The translations under genes and the position numbers were made by a program. The notes under the pieces were generated by a model. The model did no database searches, had not been told where the DNA came from, and saw only the letters and a list, made by a program, of their open reading frames with translations. Shown here piece by piece: positions 26,306 through 35,342 of a stretch of 64,000 nt of DNA (positions are counted from its first letter, which is position 1; the number at the start of each line of letters is the position of its first letter). Location: assembly GCF_000719775.1 (NCBI RefSeq), contig NZ_JOHR01000006.1, positions 248,001-312,000 on the forward strand, given 5' to 3'. The DNA comes from Streptomyces sp. NRRL F-5135 (GTDB lineage: Bacteria > Actinomycetota > Actinomycetes > Streptomycetales > Streptomycetaceae).

Positions 26306-27093
26306 GTGTTACCTCCCGCGCCAGGTGTGCCCGCGGTTCCCGCCCCCACCTGCTGTTTCCCGTCAGGGAAGCGATCCCGCGAAAAAGGTGCTATTGCCAT
26401 CTACTTGCGAGGGTGCGCCCGGCGATCGGCCCGGTCAACAAGGACGTCACAGGCAACGGCCGCTCCGGGCGCGGTTTTCGGCCGCACTTGGCCTGCGCGA
26501 AACCCGCCGCGCCCCCTCCGCCCGGGCGGACCCCCGCCGGGAACCGGCCACGGGTAAAAACTTGACCACCTGCGCGGGCCGGGCGCCGTCGTACGAAGCG
26601 CGGCACCCGATGGCGGCCACGCCTCCCGGACACGTTCCGCGCGGGCGATGGCCGCGGCGCGTGCTGGTCGCAGTTCTCCGATGCCACACCCGAGTACGTC
26701 GGCCGACGCACTGCCGGACACAACGAGCCGAGCCCGGTACATCACTGTGATCGCAAAGGAGTTGGCCCTGGCAGGCCACCCGGATCGAGCGGAACGGATC
26801 ACCGGTACGATCACCAGCCCGCTCCTTGGATCCCTCAGGCCCGGTGGTCTGCTCCTCTCATAGGTCCGGTCGCCTCGCCGGATGTGAACCACGCGCTCCT
26901 CGGCGGTACCGCGCGTGAAGTCCGGCGGCTCGTCGTTCTGCCCGCGGGGTCAGCCCGTGAAGTGGGTGCGTTCCAGCGGGCTCGCGGGCAATCGCCGCTG
27001 CGCTACCGCGCCGTGTCCCGGATGGCGTCGGAGTAGCCACCCGGGACTGCGCTCAACACGAGCCGCGCCGGCCCCAGCTGCTGGTCGCCGGCC
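26306..27093. other. Region without a recognisable gene
   Basis: Holds the upstream region of asnB and no convincing coding sequence. Around 26745-26830 one plus-strand frame reads ALAGHPDRAERITGTITSP, similar to degenerate repeat units of large Streptomyces proteins, so it may be a small gene relic. A 15-bp direct repeat CAGCTGCTGGTCGCC occurs at 27075-27089 and 27095-27109. Confidence 0.4.
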
Positions 27094-27457
27094 TCAGCTG
27101 CTGGTCGCCACAACGACACCGCGCGGCTCGCCGGTCAGCGAAGCCTTGGCCGCCGCACCGTGATCGTCCGCCACGATCTCGATCCCGCGGGCCTCGATAC
27201 CGTCGAGTGCGGAGCTGACGATGTCGGCCGGGTCGTTCATCACGGCAGCCGGGTCCGTTGGTCAGGCTCCACTGTGCGGCCTTGGCCACCGCGTAGGAGT
27301 TGTTGCCGTCGAAGCTCATCCAGGACAGATGCGACAGCACGTTGAGAATGGCGCCGCCGCCGTTGGCGCCGAGCACCGGCGCGGACGCGCGGACCATGTT
27401 GAGGGTGCCGAAGAGATGCGTCAGGGTGATCGGCTGGTCACCCTCGCCGAGCGTCAC
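27094..27457 (-). pseudogene. Short-chain dehydrogenase remnant
   Basis: The minus strand encodes SDR sequence in two frames. The central part has APVLGANGGGAILNVLSHLS and SYAVAKAAQWSLTNG (strand 5, catalytic Tyr and Lys). After a frameshift and a deletion, the C-terminal part reads PADIVSSALDGIEARGIEIV and ends VVVATSS. The N-terminal NAD-binding half and about 50 residues between the two pieces are missing, so it cannot make a working enzyme. Confidence 0.7.
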
Positions 27458-27669
27458 CAGGTCGGTGGCCTCGGCCTCGCTTGTCGAAGTGCGGAATTCG
27501 ACGTCGGGCGAGGAGCCCGGCCGCCTCTGTCGGCGATGCCTGAAAACCGCAGGCCGCGCGACGTCGTCCGGCTTCGCCTCTTCCCATGCCGGGTGGCGGA
27601 ACGGGGCATCGCGGTCCGGGGGCCGACTGCCCTCGATCGTTGGAACACCTGCCCACGCGACGAAACGCC

Positions 27670-27703
27670 GCGGGCCTTACGGCCGGAGAACCGTAAGGCC
27701 CGC
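27670..27703 (-). terminator. Strong hairpin terminator after the sorbosone-type dehydrogenase
   Basis: Perfect 13-bp stem: GCGGGCCTTACGG (27670-27682) and CCGTAAGGCCCGC (27691-27703) with an 8-nt loop, about 125 bp past the stop of the minus-strand gene at 27829. No long T run follows, as is usual for actinobacterial terminators. Confidence 0.65.
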
Positions 27704-27828
27704 AGCGGCTACGTCCGTCCCTTACTGGCCGGGAGTACCGCGCCTGTGGAGGTCTGGGGAATCGGGTCGCGGTGCCACCGCGACGGGGCAGTCCAGGTGG
27801 CGCCCCGCCGCGGTGTCCCCGCTGCCGG

Positions 27829-29949
27829 TCAGTCGGCCGGGGTCAGTGCGACCTCGGCGCTGCCCGAGAGGGACGGCAGGCCGTCCGGGGGCGTGTCCGT
27901 GTAGGTGGCGTTGAAGACCGCCTTCAGGTTGTCCGCACCGGAGTGACCGCCGTCCACGAACGTCTTGAACGATCCGGAGCAGCCGTTGCTCGTCGACAGC
28001 GGGTGGCCGTGCGAGTCGTGGCCGAGGATGAACGAGACGCTGACCTTCGAGCAGTCCACCGGCTGGTCATCGGTGACGGTGACCTGCCAGGTGACCGTGT
28101 CGCCCCAGTGGAACGGCGTGCCGCCGTGCGGAGCCGGGTCGGTGGTGAGTGAGACGACCGGTGCCTTGTTGCCGACGACGACGGGAACGGAGGCGGAGGC
28201 CGAGCGCCCGGTGCTGTCGGTGACCTTCAGCGTGGCGTCGTAGACGCCGTTCTCGGTGAACGTGTGCTTCGGGTTCGCCTCCCTGGAGTCCACGGTGCCG
28301 TCGGCGTCGAAGTCCCAGGCGTAGCGGAGGGCGTCACCGTCGGCGTCCTTCGTGCCGGCGCTGGAGAGCTGGACCGTCAGCGGGCTGGTGCCGTTGACCA
28401 CGTCCGCGGCGGCCTTGGGCTCCGGGGTGCGGTTGCCCCGAGTGAAGTCGATGCGGGAGAGCTGGGCCTCGGGCAGTTCCGCGAAGTACCCGGTGCCGTA
28501 CTCGAGGACGTACAGCGCGCCGTCCGGGCCGAATTCGGCGTCGATCGGGCCGTCCGTCGTGATCGAGGGGATCGCGTCCTCGATCTTCTTGACCTCGTTC
28601 TTCTTGCCGAGGGTGATGGCCTTCATCTGGTCGCGGGTCCACTCGTAGAAGAGCGGCTTGCCGTCGAAGTACTGGGGCCAGCGGTTCTGGGCCTTGTTCC
28701 GCCGGTCGTACTGGTACGCCGGGCCGCCCATGGGGCCGATGCCGCCCGTGCCGAGTTCGGGGAACGTCGGGGAGGCGTCGTAGCCGTAGACGATCTCCGC
28801 GTCCGTGACCGGCGGCAGCGCGCTCCGGCCGGTGTTGTGGCGCGAGTCGTTGACCGGCTTGGCGCAGTCGAACGCGCCGCTGGAGGTCTTGGTGGCGAAG
28901 TCGTAGTCCTGGTACGGCTGGTCCTGAGTCACGCAGAACGGCCAGCCGTAGTTGGCGGGGCGGTCGATGACCATCCAGCGGCCCTGGCCGGCGGGGCCGC
29001 GGTCAGGGCCGGCGGTTTTGGCGTCGGGTGAGTAGTCGCCGACGTAGACCGCGCCCGTCTTGTCGTCCACCCCGAAGCGGAACGGGTTGCGCAGACCCAT
29101 GGCGTAGATCTCCGGACGGGTCTTGGGGGTGCCCGGCGCGAAGAGGTTGCCGCCCGGTATGACGTAGCCGCCGTCGCGCTTGACCTTGACGCGCAGGACC
29201 TTGCCGCGCAGGTCGTTGGTGTTGCCCGAGGTGCGCCGCGCGTCGTAGGCCGGGTTACGGTCGGGCCGGTCGTCGAGCGGGGCGTAGCCGTCGGAGGAGA
29301 ACGGATTGGTGTCGTCGCCGGTCGACAGGAACAGGTTGCCCTTGTGGTCGAAGTCGATCTTTCCGCCGACGTGGCAGCAGAGGCCGCGGTCCGCCGGCAC
29401 GTCGATGATCTTCTGCTCGGTGGCGTAGTCGAGTTTGTTGCCCGCGAGCTTGAACCGCGACAGCCGGGTGACGCCCTTGTACTTGGCGAAGTCCTCGGCC
29501 GTGCCGGTCTGCGGCGCGTCACCCTCATTGACGCCCGGGGTGGCCGGGTCGTCCATGGGGGTGTCGAGGCGGGGCGAGTAGTAGAGGTAGACCCAGTGGT
29601 TCTTGGCGAAGTCGGGGTCGACGGCGATGCCCTGCACGCCCTCTTCGTCGTGCTGGTACAGCCCGGCGGGGCTCTTCTTCATGTCGGCGGCGAGGAAGTT
29701 CACGCCGCTCTTGGGGTCGTGGATGCGGACCTCTCCGGTACGCGCCGTGTGCAGCACCCGCCGGTCGGGCAGGACTGCCAGGGCCATGGGCTCGCCCGGG
29801 CGGTCGTTGAGGGTGACCTTCTGGAAGTCCGACGAAGCCGGCGGCACGGGGTCTGATGGGGCGGCCTGGGCTAGGGGGAGGGGCAGGAGCCCGACGGCTC
29901 CGGCCAACGCAGCCGCCCCCACGAGGGTGACGATCCGTCTGTTGCGCAC
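27829..29949 (-). CDS. Secreted glucose/sorbosone-type dehydrogenase with PKD domain
   Basis: 706-residue exported protein. Residues 1-29 form a Sec signal peptide (basic start, then LVGAAALAGAVGLLPLPLA, cleaved near AQA-AP). Residues about 40-500 are the beta-propeller of PQQ-type sugar dehydrogenases, with PGEPMALAVLPDRRVLHTAR, GLCCHVGGKIDFDHKGNLFL and GPDGALYVLEYGTGYF. Residues about 505-595 are a PKD domain (YAWDFDADGTVDSREANP), followed by a beta-sandwich tail. Acts outside the cell on sugars or polysaccharide ends. It has its own promoter (30007-30036) and terminator (27670-27703). The Tat-exported TIM-barrel gene upstream on the same strand is a likely functional partner. Confidence 0.84.
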   Translation of the reverse strand: MRNRRIVTLVGAAALAGAVGLLPLPLAQAAPSDPVPPASSDFQKVTLNDRPGEPMALAVLPDRRVLHTARTGEVRIHDPKSGVNFLAADMKKSPAGLYQHDEEGVQGIAVDPDFAKNHWVYLYYSPRLDTPMDDPATPGVNEGDAPQTGTAEDFAKYKGVTRLSRFKLAGNKLDYATEQKIIDVPADRGLCCHVGGKIDFDHKGNLFLSTGDDTNPFSSDGYAPLDDRPDRNPAYDARRTSGNTNDLRGKVLRVKVKRDGGYVIPGGNLFAPGTPKTRPEIYAMGLRNPFRFGVDDKTGAVYVGDYSPDAKTAGPDRGPAGQGRWMVIDRPANYGWPFCVTQDQPYQDYDFATKTSSGAFDCAKPVNDSRHNTGRSALPPVTDAEIVYGYDASPTFPELGTGGIGPMGGPAYQYDRRNKAQNRWPQYFDGKPLFYEWTRDQMKAITLGKKNEVKKIEDAIPSITTDGPIDAEFGPDGALYVLEYGTGYFAELPEAQLSRIDFTRGNRTPEPKAAADVVNGTSPLTVQLSSAGTKDADGDALRYAWDFDADGTVDSREANPKHTFTENGVYDATLKVTDSTGRSASASVPVVVGNKAPVVSLTTDPAPHGGTPFHWGDTVTWQVTVTDDQPVDCSKVSVSFILGHDSHGHPLSTSNGCSGSFKTFVDGGHSGADNLKAVFNATYTDTPPDGLPSLSGSAEVALTPAD

Positions 29950-30006
29950 TCAGAACTCCTTTGGTCCGGCCAGCGGGTGAAAGAGCGGGCCAAATACGTG
30001 GGTTGG

Positions 30007-30036
30007 ACGCTAGGGCGCCCACTTTCAACTCGTCAA
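30007..30036 (-). promoter_or_regulatory. Housekeeping-type promoter of the sorbosone-type dehydrogenase
   Basis: On the minus strand TTGACG (30031-30036) and TAGCGT (30007-30012) are separated by 18 bp and match the HrdB consensus well. The start codon at 29949 lies 58 bp downstream of the -10 box. Confidence 0.55.
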
Positions 30037-30152
30037 GGACAAAGTCACAAACTTTTCAAGGAAAGTTCGCCCTTGTATTTCATGCCTTTTCGGGCACACT
30101 CGGGGCTCGCCCCGCGCCAAGTCGCCGAGCGGGCAATGTATATGACGTGGGG

Positions 30153-31316
30153 TCAGCTACGGGCGCGCAGGGCCGCGAGGTTGTTGTAGCCGATCCGGGC
30201 ATACTCCAGGGACTGACCGGGAACGCTCGCGCTCGGTGCGGTGTCCTGCTCGACCATCGGGTTGTGGTAGTTCTTCGCGCCCACCCGTGTGAAGAACCGC
30301 CGGTAGTCGATGTCGCCCGTGCCGAAGGGCACCATGTCGTAGCCCAGGCCACTCTGCGGATTGACCACGCCGTCCTTCGCGTGGAAGAGCGGGAAGCGGT
30401 TGGTGTTGCGGACCACGAGTCCGGCCGGGTCGAAGACACACTCACGCCGCGAGCCGTCGTGGGCGGTGTACGTGTGGAACTTGTACTGGGCCACGTGCGC
30501 CCAGAAGACGTCCAGCTCCAGATAGACGCTCTTGCGGTCCGTCACCTTCAGGAAGTACTCCAGCTTCCGGATACCGGAGCTCCGGGTCGGCCGGCCCTGG
30601 GCGTCGAGCGGGCCGCCGTCGAGCAGGAAGTCGTAGGCGCTGTCGTGGTTGTGGGTGTAGAGCTTGATGCCCTCACGGCGGGCGATGGCGCCCAGGGTGT
30701 TCCACTTCTGCGCGGCGAGGTCCCAGTCGGCCCGATAGGGGGTGCCGGTGGGGTCGCCACCGGTCCCCATGTGCTCCATGCCGAGGATGTTGGCGATCTC
30801 CAGGTAGCGCTGGAAGGTGTCCCGGTCGGACGGGGTCAGCGGCCAGGACGGGGGGATGAAGCCGTGGCTTCCCTGCGCCCGCAGGCCGTACTCGTCGAGC
30901 CATGAGCGCAGCAGCTTCGCGCCCTGGACGGTGCCCAGATCCGCGCCGCCGGGCGCGTTGGCGTGCTGGCCGTAGCCGGCGAACTCCACCTGGCGGTAGC
31001 CGAAGCGCGACAGCTGCTTGAACACCTCACGGAAACCGGACGGCAGATCGGAGGCCAACGGGTCGCGGCCGACCGCGTCACGCACGGTGTAGAGAATGAT
31101 GCCGCGCTTGTGCGGCGGGACCAGAGCGGAACGACCACCGTCATATCCGGCGGCTTCCGCTCCGTCCTTCGCCAGGGCGGGCGCGGCGCCGAAGACCGGG
31201 GCGGCCACCGCCGCGGCCGTGGCGGCTGTGCAGGTGCTGAGGAAACGGCGGCGACTGACGCCGAGTGCGCGGCGCAGGGCGTCGCCGGTGACGGCTTCGT
31301 CGTTGAACGCGGTCAC
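30153..31316 (-). CDS. Tat-exported sugar phosphate isomerase/epimerase-like TIM-barrel protein
   Basis: 387 aa. The Tat signal is SRRRFL near residues 21-26, followed by an Ala-rich stretch ending PALA. The mature part is an AP-endonuclease-2-like TIM barrel with GIILYTVRDAV, YRQVEFAGYGQHAN, LYTHNHDSAYDFLLDGG and SVYLELDVFWAHVA, which carry the metal ligands (His, Glu, Asp). Such secreted members act on oxidised sugars, often beside Gfo/Idh or PQQ-type dehydrogenases, as here. Confidence 0.83.
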   Translation of the reverse strand: MTAFNDEAVTGDALRRALGVSRRRFLSTCTAATAAAVAAPVFGAAPALAKDGAEAAGYDGGRSALVPPHKRGIILYTVRDAVGRDPLASDLPSGFREVFKQLSRFGYRQVEFAGYGQHANAPGGADLGTVQGAKLLRSWLDEYGLRAQGSHGFIPPSWPLTPSDRDTFQRYLEIANILGMEHMGTGGDPTGTPYRADWDLAAQKWNTLGAIARREGIKLYTHNHDSAYDFLLDGGPLDAQGRPTRSSGIRKLEYFLKVTDRKSVYLELDVFWAHVAQYKFHTYTAHDGSRRECVFDPAGLVVRNTNRFPLFHAKDGVVNPQSGLGYDMVPFGTGDIDYRRFFTRVGAKNYHNPMVEQDTAPSASVPGQSLEYARIGYNNLAALRARS

Positions 31317-31439
31317 AGTGGTTCTCTCTTTCGTTGTCGCAGTGCTGCGGGCGCCCGAACGGCTACCGCCTCAAGAGAGGCCGACGAGCCGCAGGAACAG
31401 GGGACTTCCACCTCGGTGGCCGCTACGCGGCCGGATACT

Positions 31440-31690
31440 GCGCGCGGGGGGACCAGGACGAGCGGACCTTCTTCGTCGCTCGTGGGGAGGCGGCCGTGTC
31501 CGCCGCGTACGGGTGAGGCGTCAAGGGGTACGACGGCGAGCCGGTAGCGCATGCCGCACGTAAGGATCTTCGGGATCCATGAACAGCTCGACGAGGTCGT
31601 AGCGGGTTTGCGGTGGATCTCGACGTGCCGGGCGAAGTCAGGGGCGCGGGCGTCGTCGAGCCAGTAGTAGTACGTGAACCAGGGTTGGCG
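31440..31690 (-). pseudogene. C-terminal remnant of an alkaline-phosphatase-superfamily (nucleotide pyrophosphatase-like) gene
   Basis: Three minus-strand frames carry consecutive pieces of one family: WFTYYYWLDDARAPDFARHV, then YDLVELFMDPEDPYVRHA, then GMRYRLAVVPLDASPVRGGH followed by GRLPTSDEEGP. These match the conserved C-terminus of Streptomyces type I phosphodiesterase/alkaline phosphatase proteins as I know them. Two frameshifts and loss of the N-terminal catalytic part make it a relic. Confidence 0.6.
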
Positions 31691-32264
31691 TGGTTACGGC
31701 GTGCGAGTGGGCGGCAAGGGCCGCCGGTGAGAAATGCGGGGTACCTGAGTGCTTGGCCCTGCCCTGTGTCGGGCTGTCCTCCGTAGGCCGGTCAAACGAG
31801 CGGCGCGCCGCGCGACCTGAACGCGCCGTCAGTCTCGAACCATTGTGTGGTCCCTGTGCACGAAGGGACAGTAGCCTCGTTCGTTCTTGACCGGAACCCC
31901 TTGCGCAACGAAGACGGCAAACTTCTTCCCGAGTCAGGACAAAGCCGTGTCCGGGCGGCCCGGACCAGCCCGGACCAGCCCGGCGGCATATCGCGCCTCT
32001 TGCTGCGGAGCGCCTAGCGCCTAGTTGTCGCCGCCTCCGAAGGAGGCGTCGAAGGAGGCCGAAGGCGGGTCGAAGCACCTCGAAACTCACCTGACGCGCC
32101 ATCAGAACGAGCGTCAAGACACCACGGAGAGCGTCATTCGAGCGTCACGGCCGGCAGTCCGTGCCGCTCAGGGCGGACAGACTGCGGCAACCAGATCACT
32201 CCGAGGGGTCCGCCTCGCTCGTTCCAGTCCTCAGTTCTCAGTTCTCATCCCGTACGGCACCGGG
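31691..32264. other. Region without a recognisable gene
   Basis: Frames are open by GC bias only. I see no motif, RBS-start pair or strong hairpin that supports a gene here. It lies between two groups of gene relics. Confidence 0.4.
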
Positions 32265-32545
32265 ACGCCCTGGAGCGGGCCGCCGGGTACTTCCGGGGCA
32301 TCGTAGGCGAGGACGGCGGCTACCCCACCTGTGTGAAGGGCTGCCCGTCGGAGGTAGGTATGACCGCGGGCGCGGTCAGCGCCCTCGCCTGGAACGGCAC
32401 CGGCAACGCCGACCTGCCGCACACCGCGGCGCGCTGGCTGCTCGACGCACAGCGCGAGGACGGAACGTTCGAGCGGAGCTGGAGCGTGAGCGGTATGACC
32501 GACACCACCGTGCCGGCCATCGACGAGCTCTCCCGTCCTCGGGCG
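32265..32545 (+). pseudogene. Fragment resembling a prenyltransferase/terpene-cyclase-type repeat protein
   Basis: One frame reads ALERAAGYFRGIVGEDGGYP and later AARWLLDAQREDGTFERSW, the helix pattern of squalene-cyclase/prenyltransferase alpha-alpha repeats. It is only about 90 codons long, lacks a start with RBS, and runs into the rarA remnant. Family call is tentative. Confidence 0.35.
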
Positions 32546-33054
32546 ACCGGCTGCGCCCGCGCACCCTTGGCCAGGTGGTCGGCCAGGAGCACCTGCTGGC
32601 CGATGAGGCGCCGATCGGGTGGATGGCGCAGCGGCAACATCTGGTGTTGATGATCCTGTGGGGCCGCCGGGCTGCGGGAAGACCACCATCGCCCGGCTCC
32701 TTGCCGATGCCGCCGGTCTGGTCTTCGCCTCGCTTTCGGCGACGTTCGCAGGCGTTGCGGACCTGCGCCGGGTGTTCCGCGACGCCGAGCAGTGCCGGGC
32801 CCGGGGGCAGAGGACGCTGTTGTTCGTGGACGAGATCCATCGCTTCAACCGCGCCCAGCAGGACAGCTTCCTGCCGTACGTGGAGGACGGCACGGTCGTG
32901 CTGGTGCGCGACGACGGAGAACCCGAGCTTCGAATGGAACGGCGCGCTCCTGTCGCGCAGCCAGGTCTTCGTCCTCAAACGCCTCGACGAGCAGGCCCTT
33001 CAGACGCTCACGGCCCGCGTCAAAGAGCTGACCGGCCAGGTCCTCCTGCTGGTG
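32531..33054 (+). pseudogene. Frameshifted remnant of rarA (replication-associated recombination ATPase)
   Basis: Consecutive pieces of the AAA+ ATPase RarA/MgsA appear in shifting frames. They are RPRTLGQVVGQEHLL; then GPPGCGKTTIARLLADA (Walker A) with LLFVDEIHRFNRAQQDSFLP (Walker B); then NPSFEWNGALLSRSQVFVLK (sensor region) with RLDEQALQTL. At least two frameshifts (near 32660 and 32915) and loss of the C-terminal half show decay. A functional copy is presumably elsewhere in the genome. Confidence 0.75.
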
Positions 33055-33077
33055 GGCATCGTAGATGCCTGCCGGAT

Positions 33078-33240
33078 CACCGAACGTTCCCGGGCGACCC
33101 ACCACCGGCGGGTGCGTCCCAAGCCGCCGGCGCCCAGGCGGCCGCGTCCGGCCCCGGTCACCGCACTGTCGGCCACCGAGCGGGAAGCGGTGCTGGCGCT
33201 GATGAACACCCCCAAGTACGCCGAGCTGCCGCCGGCCCAG
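33078..33240 (+). pseudogene. IS3-type transposase fragment
   Basis: Reads PVTALSATEREAVLALMNTP then KYAELPPAQ, the spacer region of IS3-family OrfB proteins in Streptomyces. About 50 codons only, joined to the rarA remnant on the left and an IS701-type remnant on the right. Confidence 0.5.
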
Positions 33241-33609
33241 AGCCGACCCAATTCTGGCTGTCCGACCTGCCCGAGGACACTCCCGTCGCCGAACTGGTCT
33301 GGCTGGCGAGATCCGCTGGCGCATCGAGCACGACTACCGGGACTTGAAGCACGGCCTGGGCCTGGACCACTTCGAAGGCCGTTGCTGGAGGGGCTGGCAC
33401 CACCACACCACTCTGGTCACCGCCGCCACGCCTTCCTCACCGAACAGCAACTCTCCTCAAAAGCCGACACACCGGACTCACCCTCTACCAGACCCTCGAC
33501 ACCATCCAGGACCTCCTGAACTGCTGGACCGGCACCTGCACCACCTGCCACCGCCCCCGGCCCCAGCCCCCGGCCAGACGCCAACCGGCAAGATCCAACA
33601 CGACCTGAC
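33236..33609 (+). pseudogene. IS701-type transposase C-terminal remnant
   Basis: Pieces in three frames follow the IS701-family order: FWLSDLPEDTPVAELVWLA, RWRIEHDYRDLKHGLGLDHF, WRGWHHHTTLVTAA, and TLYQTLDTIQDLLNCWTGTC ending near TCHRPRP. The glutamate-bearing HDYRDLK block is present, but frameshifts abolish function. The fragment ends just 10 bp before the catabolic cluster that begins at 33619. Confidence 0.7.
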
Positions 33610-33618
33610 CAAGCCCTA

Positions 33619-34386
33619 CTAGGACCCCATACCAAGATGCGCTCCACCGGCGACGTCGAGAGAGACGCCGGTGATGTACCGGTTGGCCCGGTCCGTGAGA
33701 AAGCCGATCGCGTTGGCCACCTCGGCCGGTTCGGCGAAGCGTCGCATGGGGAGCTGCGCGGCGCGAGCGTCGCGTGCTGCTTGCGCGGAGCCGGACTGGT
33801 CGGCGAGCAGTGTCCACATCGGCGTGTTCACCGGTCCGGGGTTGACGGCGTTGACCGAGATCCCGTCCGGTCCGAGGATCTTCGCCATCGACCACATGAT
33901 GTGCAGTACGGCGATCTTGCTGGCGTTGTACGGCAGGTAGTCGACTCGTGCTTCCTTGGCCGCGACCGACGACAGCAGCAGAATGGTGCCTTTCGTGCCG
34001 CTGTCCCGCATGAGGTTCGCGACCTCGCGCGTGATGGTGAACGTGCCCGTGGCGTTGATGCGCATGGTGCGCTCGAACTCCTCGGTCGTGGTCGCCAGCG
34101 GATCGGGGGTGCCGCCGAGTACCCCCGCGGCGTGGACGAGGACGTCGATGCGGCCGTGCTCGGCGACGGTGCGGCGCACCACTTCGGCGGTCTGCTGCTC
34201 GTCGGTGACGTCGAGTTCGGAGAAGCCGGCGATGTCCTGTCCGTCGAGCGGTGCGAGGTCCGCCCCGACGACGATGTCCCCGCGCGCCTGCAGCGCGTCG
34301 ACGGCGGCCGCGCCGATGCCGCCGCTGGAGCCGGTGACCAGGGCGACCTGGGGCAGCGGCGCTACTGCACTGCTTTGCTGGACCAC
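33619..34386 (-). CDS. Short-chain dehydrogenase/reductase
   Basis: Classical SDR of 255 aa: cofactor motif VTGSSGGIGAAAV, AAGVLGG strand 4, serine in LLLSSVAA and catalytic YNASKIA, ending with the usual GVSLDVAGG. GTG 34386 is chosen because AGGAGG lies 7 bp upstream; the start overlaps the end of the Gfo/Idh gene by 25 bp. Last gene of the LacI-linked operon (37802 down to 33619). Likely oxidises a sugar or sugar acid using NAD(P). Confidence 0.87.
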   Translation of the reverse strand: MVQQSSAVAPLPQVALVTGSSGGIGAAAVDALQARGDIVVGADLAPLDGQDIAGFSELDVTDEQQTAEVVRRTVAEHGRIDVLVHAAGVLGGTPDPLATTTEEFERTMRINATGTFTITREVANLMRDSGTKGTILLLSSVAAKEARVDYLPYNASKIAVLHIMWSMAKILGPDGISVNAVNPGPVNTPMWTLLADQSGSAQAARDARAAQLPMRRFAEPAEVANAIGFLTDRANRYITGVSLDVAGGAHLGMGS

Positions 34387-35342
34387 GTGCGTCCCTCCTG
34401 CTCCTCGGTGGGCAGGCCTGCCGCTGCGAGGATCTTGTCGAGTAGCTGCTGGGTCTTGACCGCTTCCCAACCGGAGGTCAGCGGCTGCTGTCGGTCCTGA
34501 ACGCGGTCGAGGAAGTGGCGCACCGCGTCGGCGAAGCCGAAGGTCTCGGTCGCGGTCGCCCAGCCGAACGCCTCCGGGCTCATCGACCGGACGGTGCGGA
34601 CGCCGTCCGCCGTCACCGCGACGGTGTCGGGGGCGATGACCTCCGCCGAGCGCAGCTGCCCGTACGCGTCGAGCTTCTCACTCCACGCGCCGGCGGCTCG
34701 GGCCGCGACCAGCAGGCCCGTGTTCCCGGTCGAGAACCGGATGAGGGCGGCCGTGCCGTCCTCCTCCCAGGGGTCGGTTCCGGCGGCCGCGCTGGTGACC
34801 TCGACGACGTCTCCGCCGCAGAACCAGCGGAGGAGGTCCACCATGTGGATCGCATTCTCGAACGTGGCCCGGTACTCGGAGCCGGCGCGGTTCTTCTGCG
34901 CGACGCAGAACGACGCTCCGGCCGTACCGAACGCTTCCCGCGCAGCCACGTATACGGGCGCGAACCGCCGGTTCAGGCCGACCATCAGGATGCGGCCGTG
35001 CTCGTCCGCGAGCTCCGCGAGGCGGACCGAGTCGGAGGTCGAGGTGGCCAGGGGCTTCTCGCAGAACACGTCGACGCCGGCGCGCAGTGCGCTCTCGACG
35101 GCCGCGACGTGCTCGGAGCGGGGAGTGAGCACGAAGACGGCGTCGAGCTCTTCGGCGTCGAGCATCGCGTCGACCGTGCGGTACACGTTCGCGAACCCCC
35201 ACCGACGCTGCAGCAGGCTCGGGTCCTCGCGCCGCGACACCAGGGCACGCAGCTCGACGTCGTCGCGCTGAACAAGGGTGGGCAGCTGCGCGATGCTGGC
35301 GATGTTGCCGGCGCCAACCACGCCGACGCGGAGTGCGGTCAC
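34362..35342 (-). CDS. Gfo/Idh/MocA family oxidoreductase
   Basis: 326-residue NAD(P)-dependent sugar or cyclitol dehydrogenase. The N-terminal Rossmann motif is VGVVGAGNIASIAQLP and the family signature is VFCEKPLATS with the catalytic-region lysine; HMVDLLRWFCGG lies in the C-terminal beta-sheet domain. GTG start shares GTGA with the stop of the upstream isomerase gene. Works in the same pathway as the second family member at 37795. Confidence 0.87.
   Translation of the reverse strand: MTALRVGVVGAGNIASIAQLPTLVQRDDVELRALVSRREDPSLLQRRWGFANVYRTVDAMLDAEELDAVFVLTPRSEHVAAVESALRAGVDVFCEKPLATSTSDSVRLAELADEHGRILMVGLNRRFAPVYVAAREAFGTAGASFCVAQKNRAGSEYRATFENAIHMVDLLRWFCGGDVVEVTSAAAGTDPWEEDGTAALIRFSTGNTGLLVAARAAGAWSEKLDAYGQLRSAEVIAPDTVAVTADGVRTVRSMSPEAFGWATATETFGFADAVRHFLDRVQDRQQPLTSGWEAVKTQQLLDKILAAAGLPTEEQEGRTWSSKAVQ

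Noticed and set aside
26391..26892. Overlapping minus-strand frames upstream of asnB
   Set aside because: Arg/Pro-rich GC shadows without motifs or ribosome sites.
31638..32117. 159-codon minus-strand frame between the pseudogenes
   Set aside because: Arg-rich, no recognisable domain, no ribosome site; probably chance.
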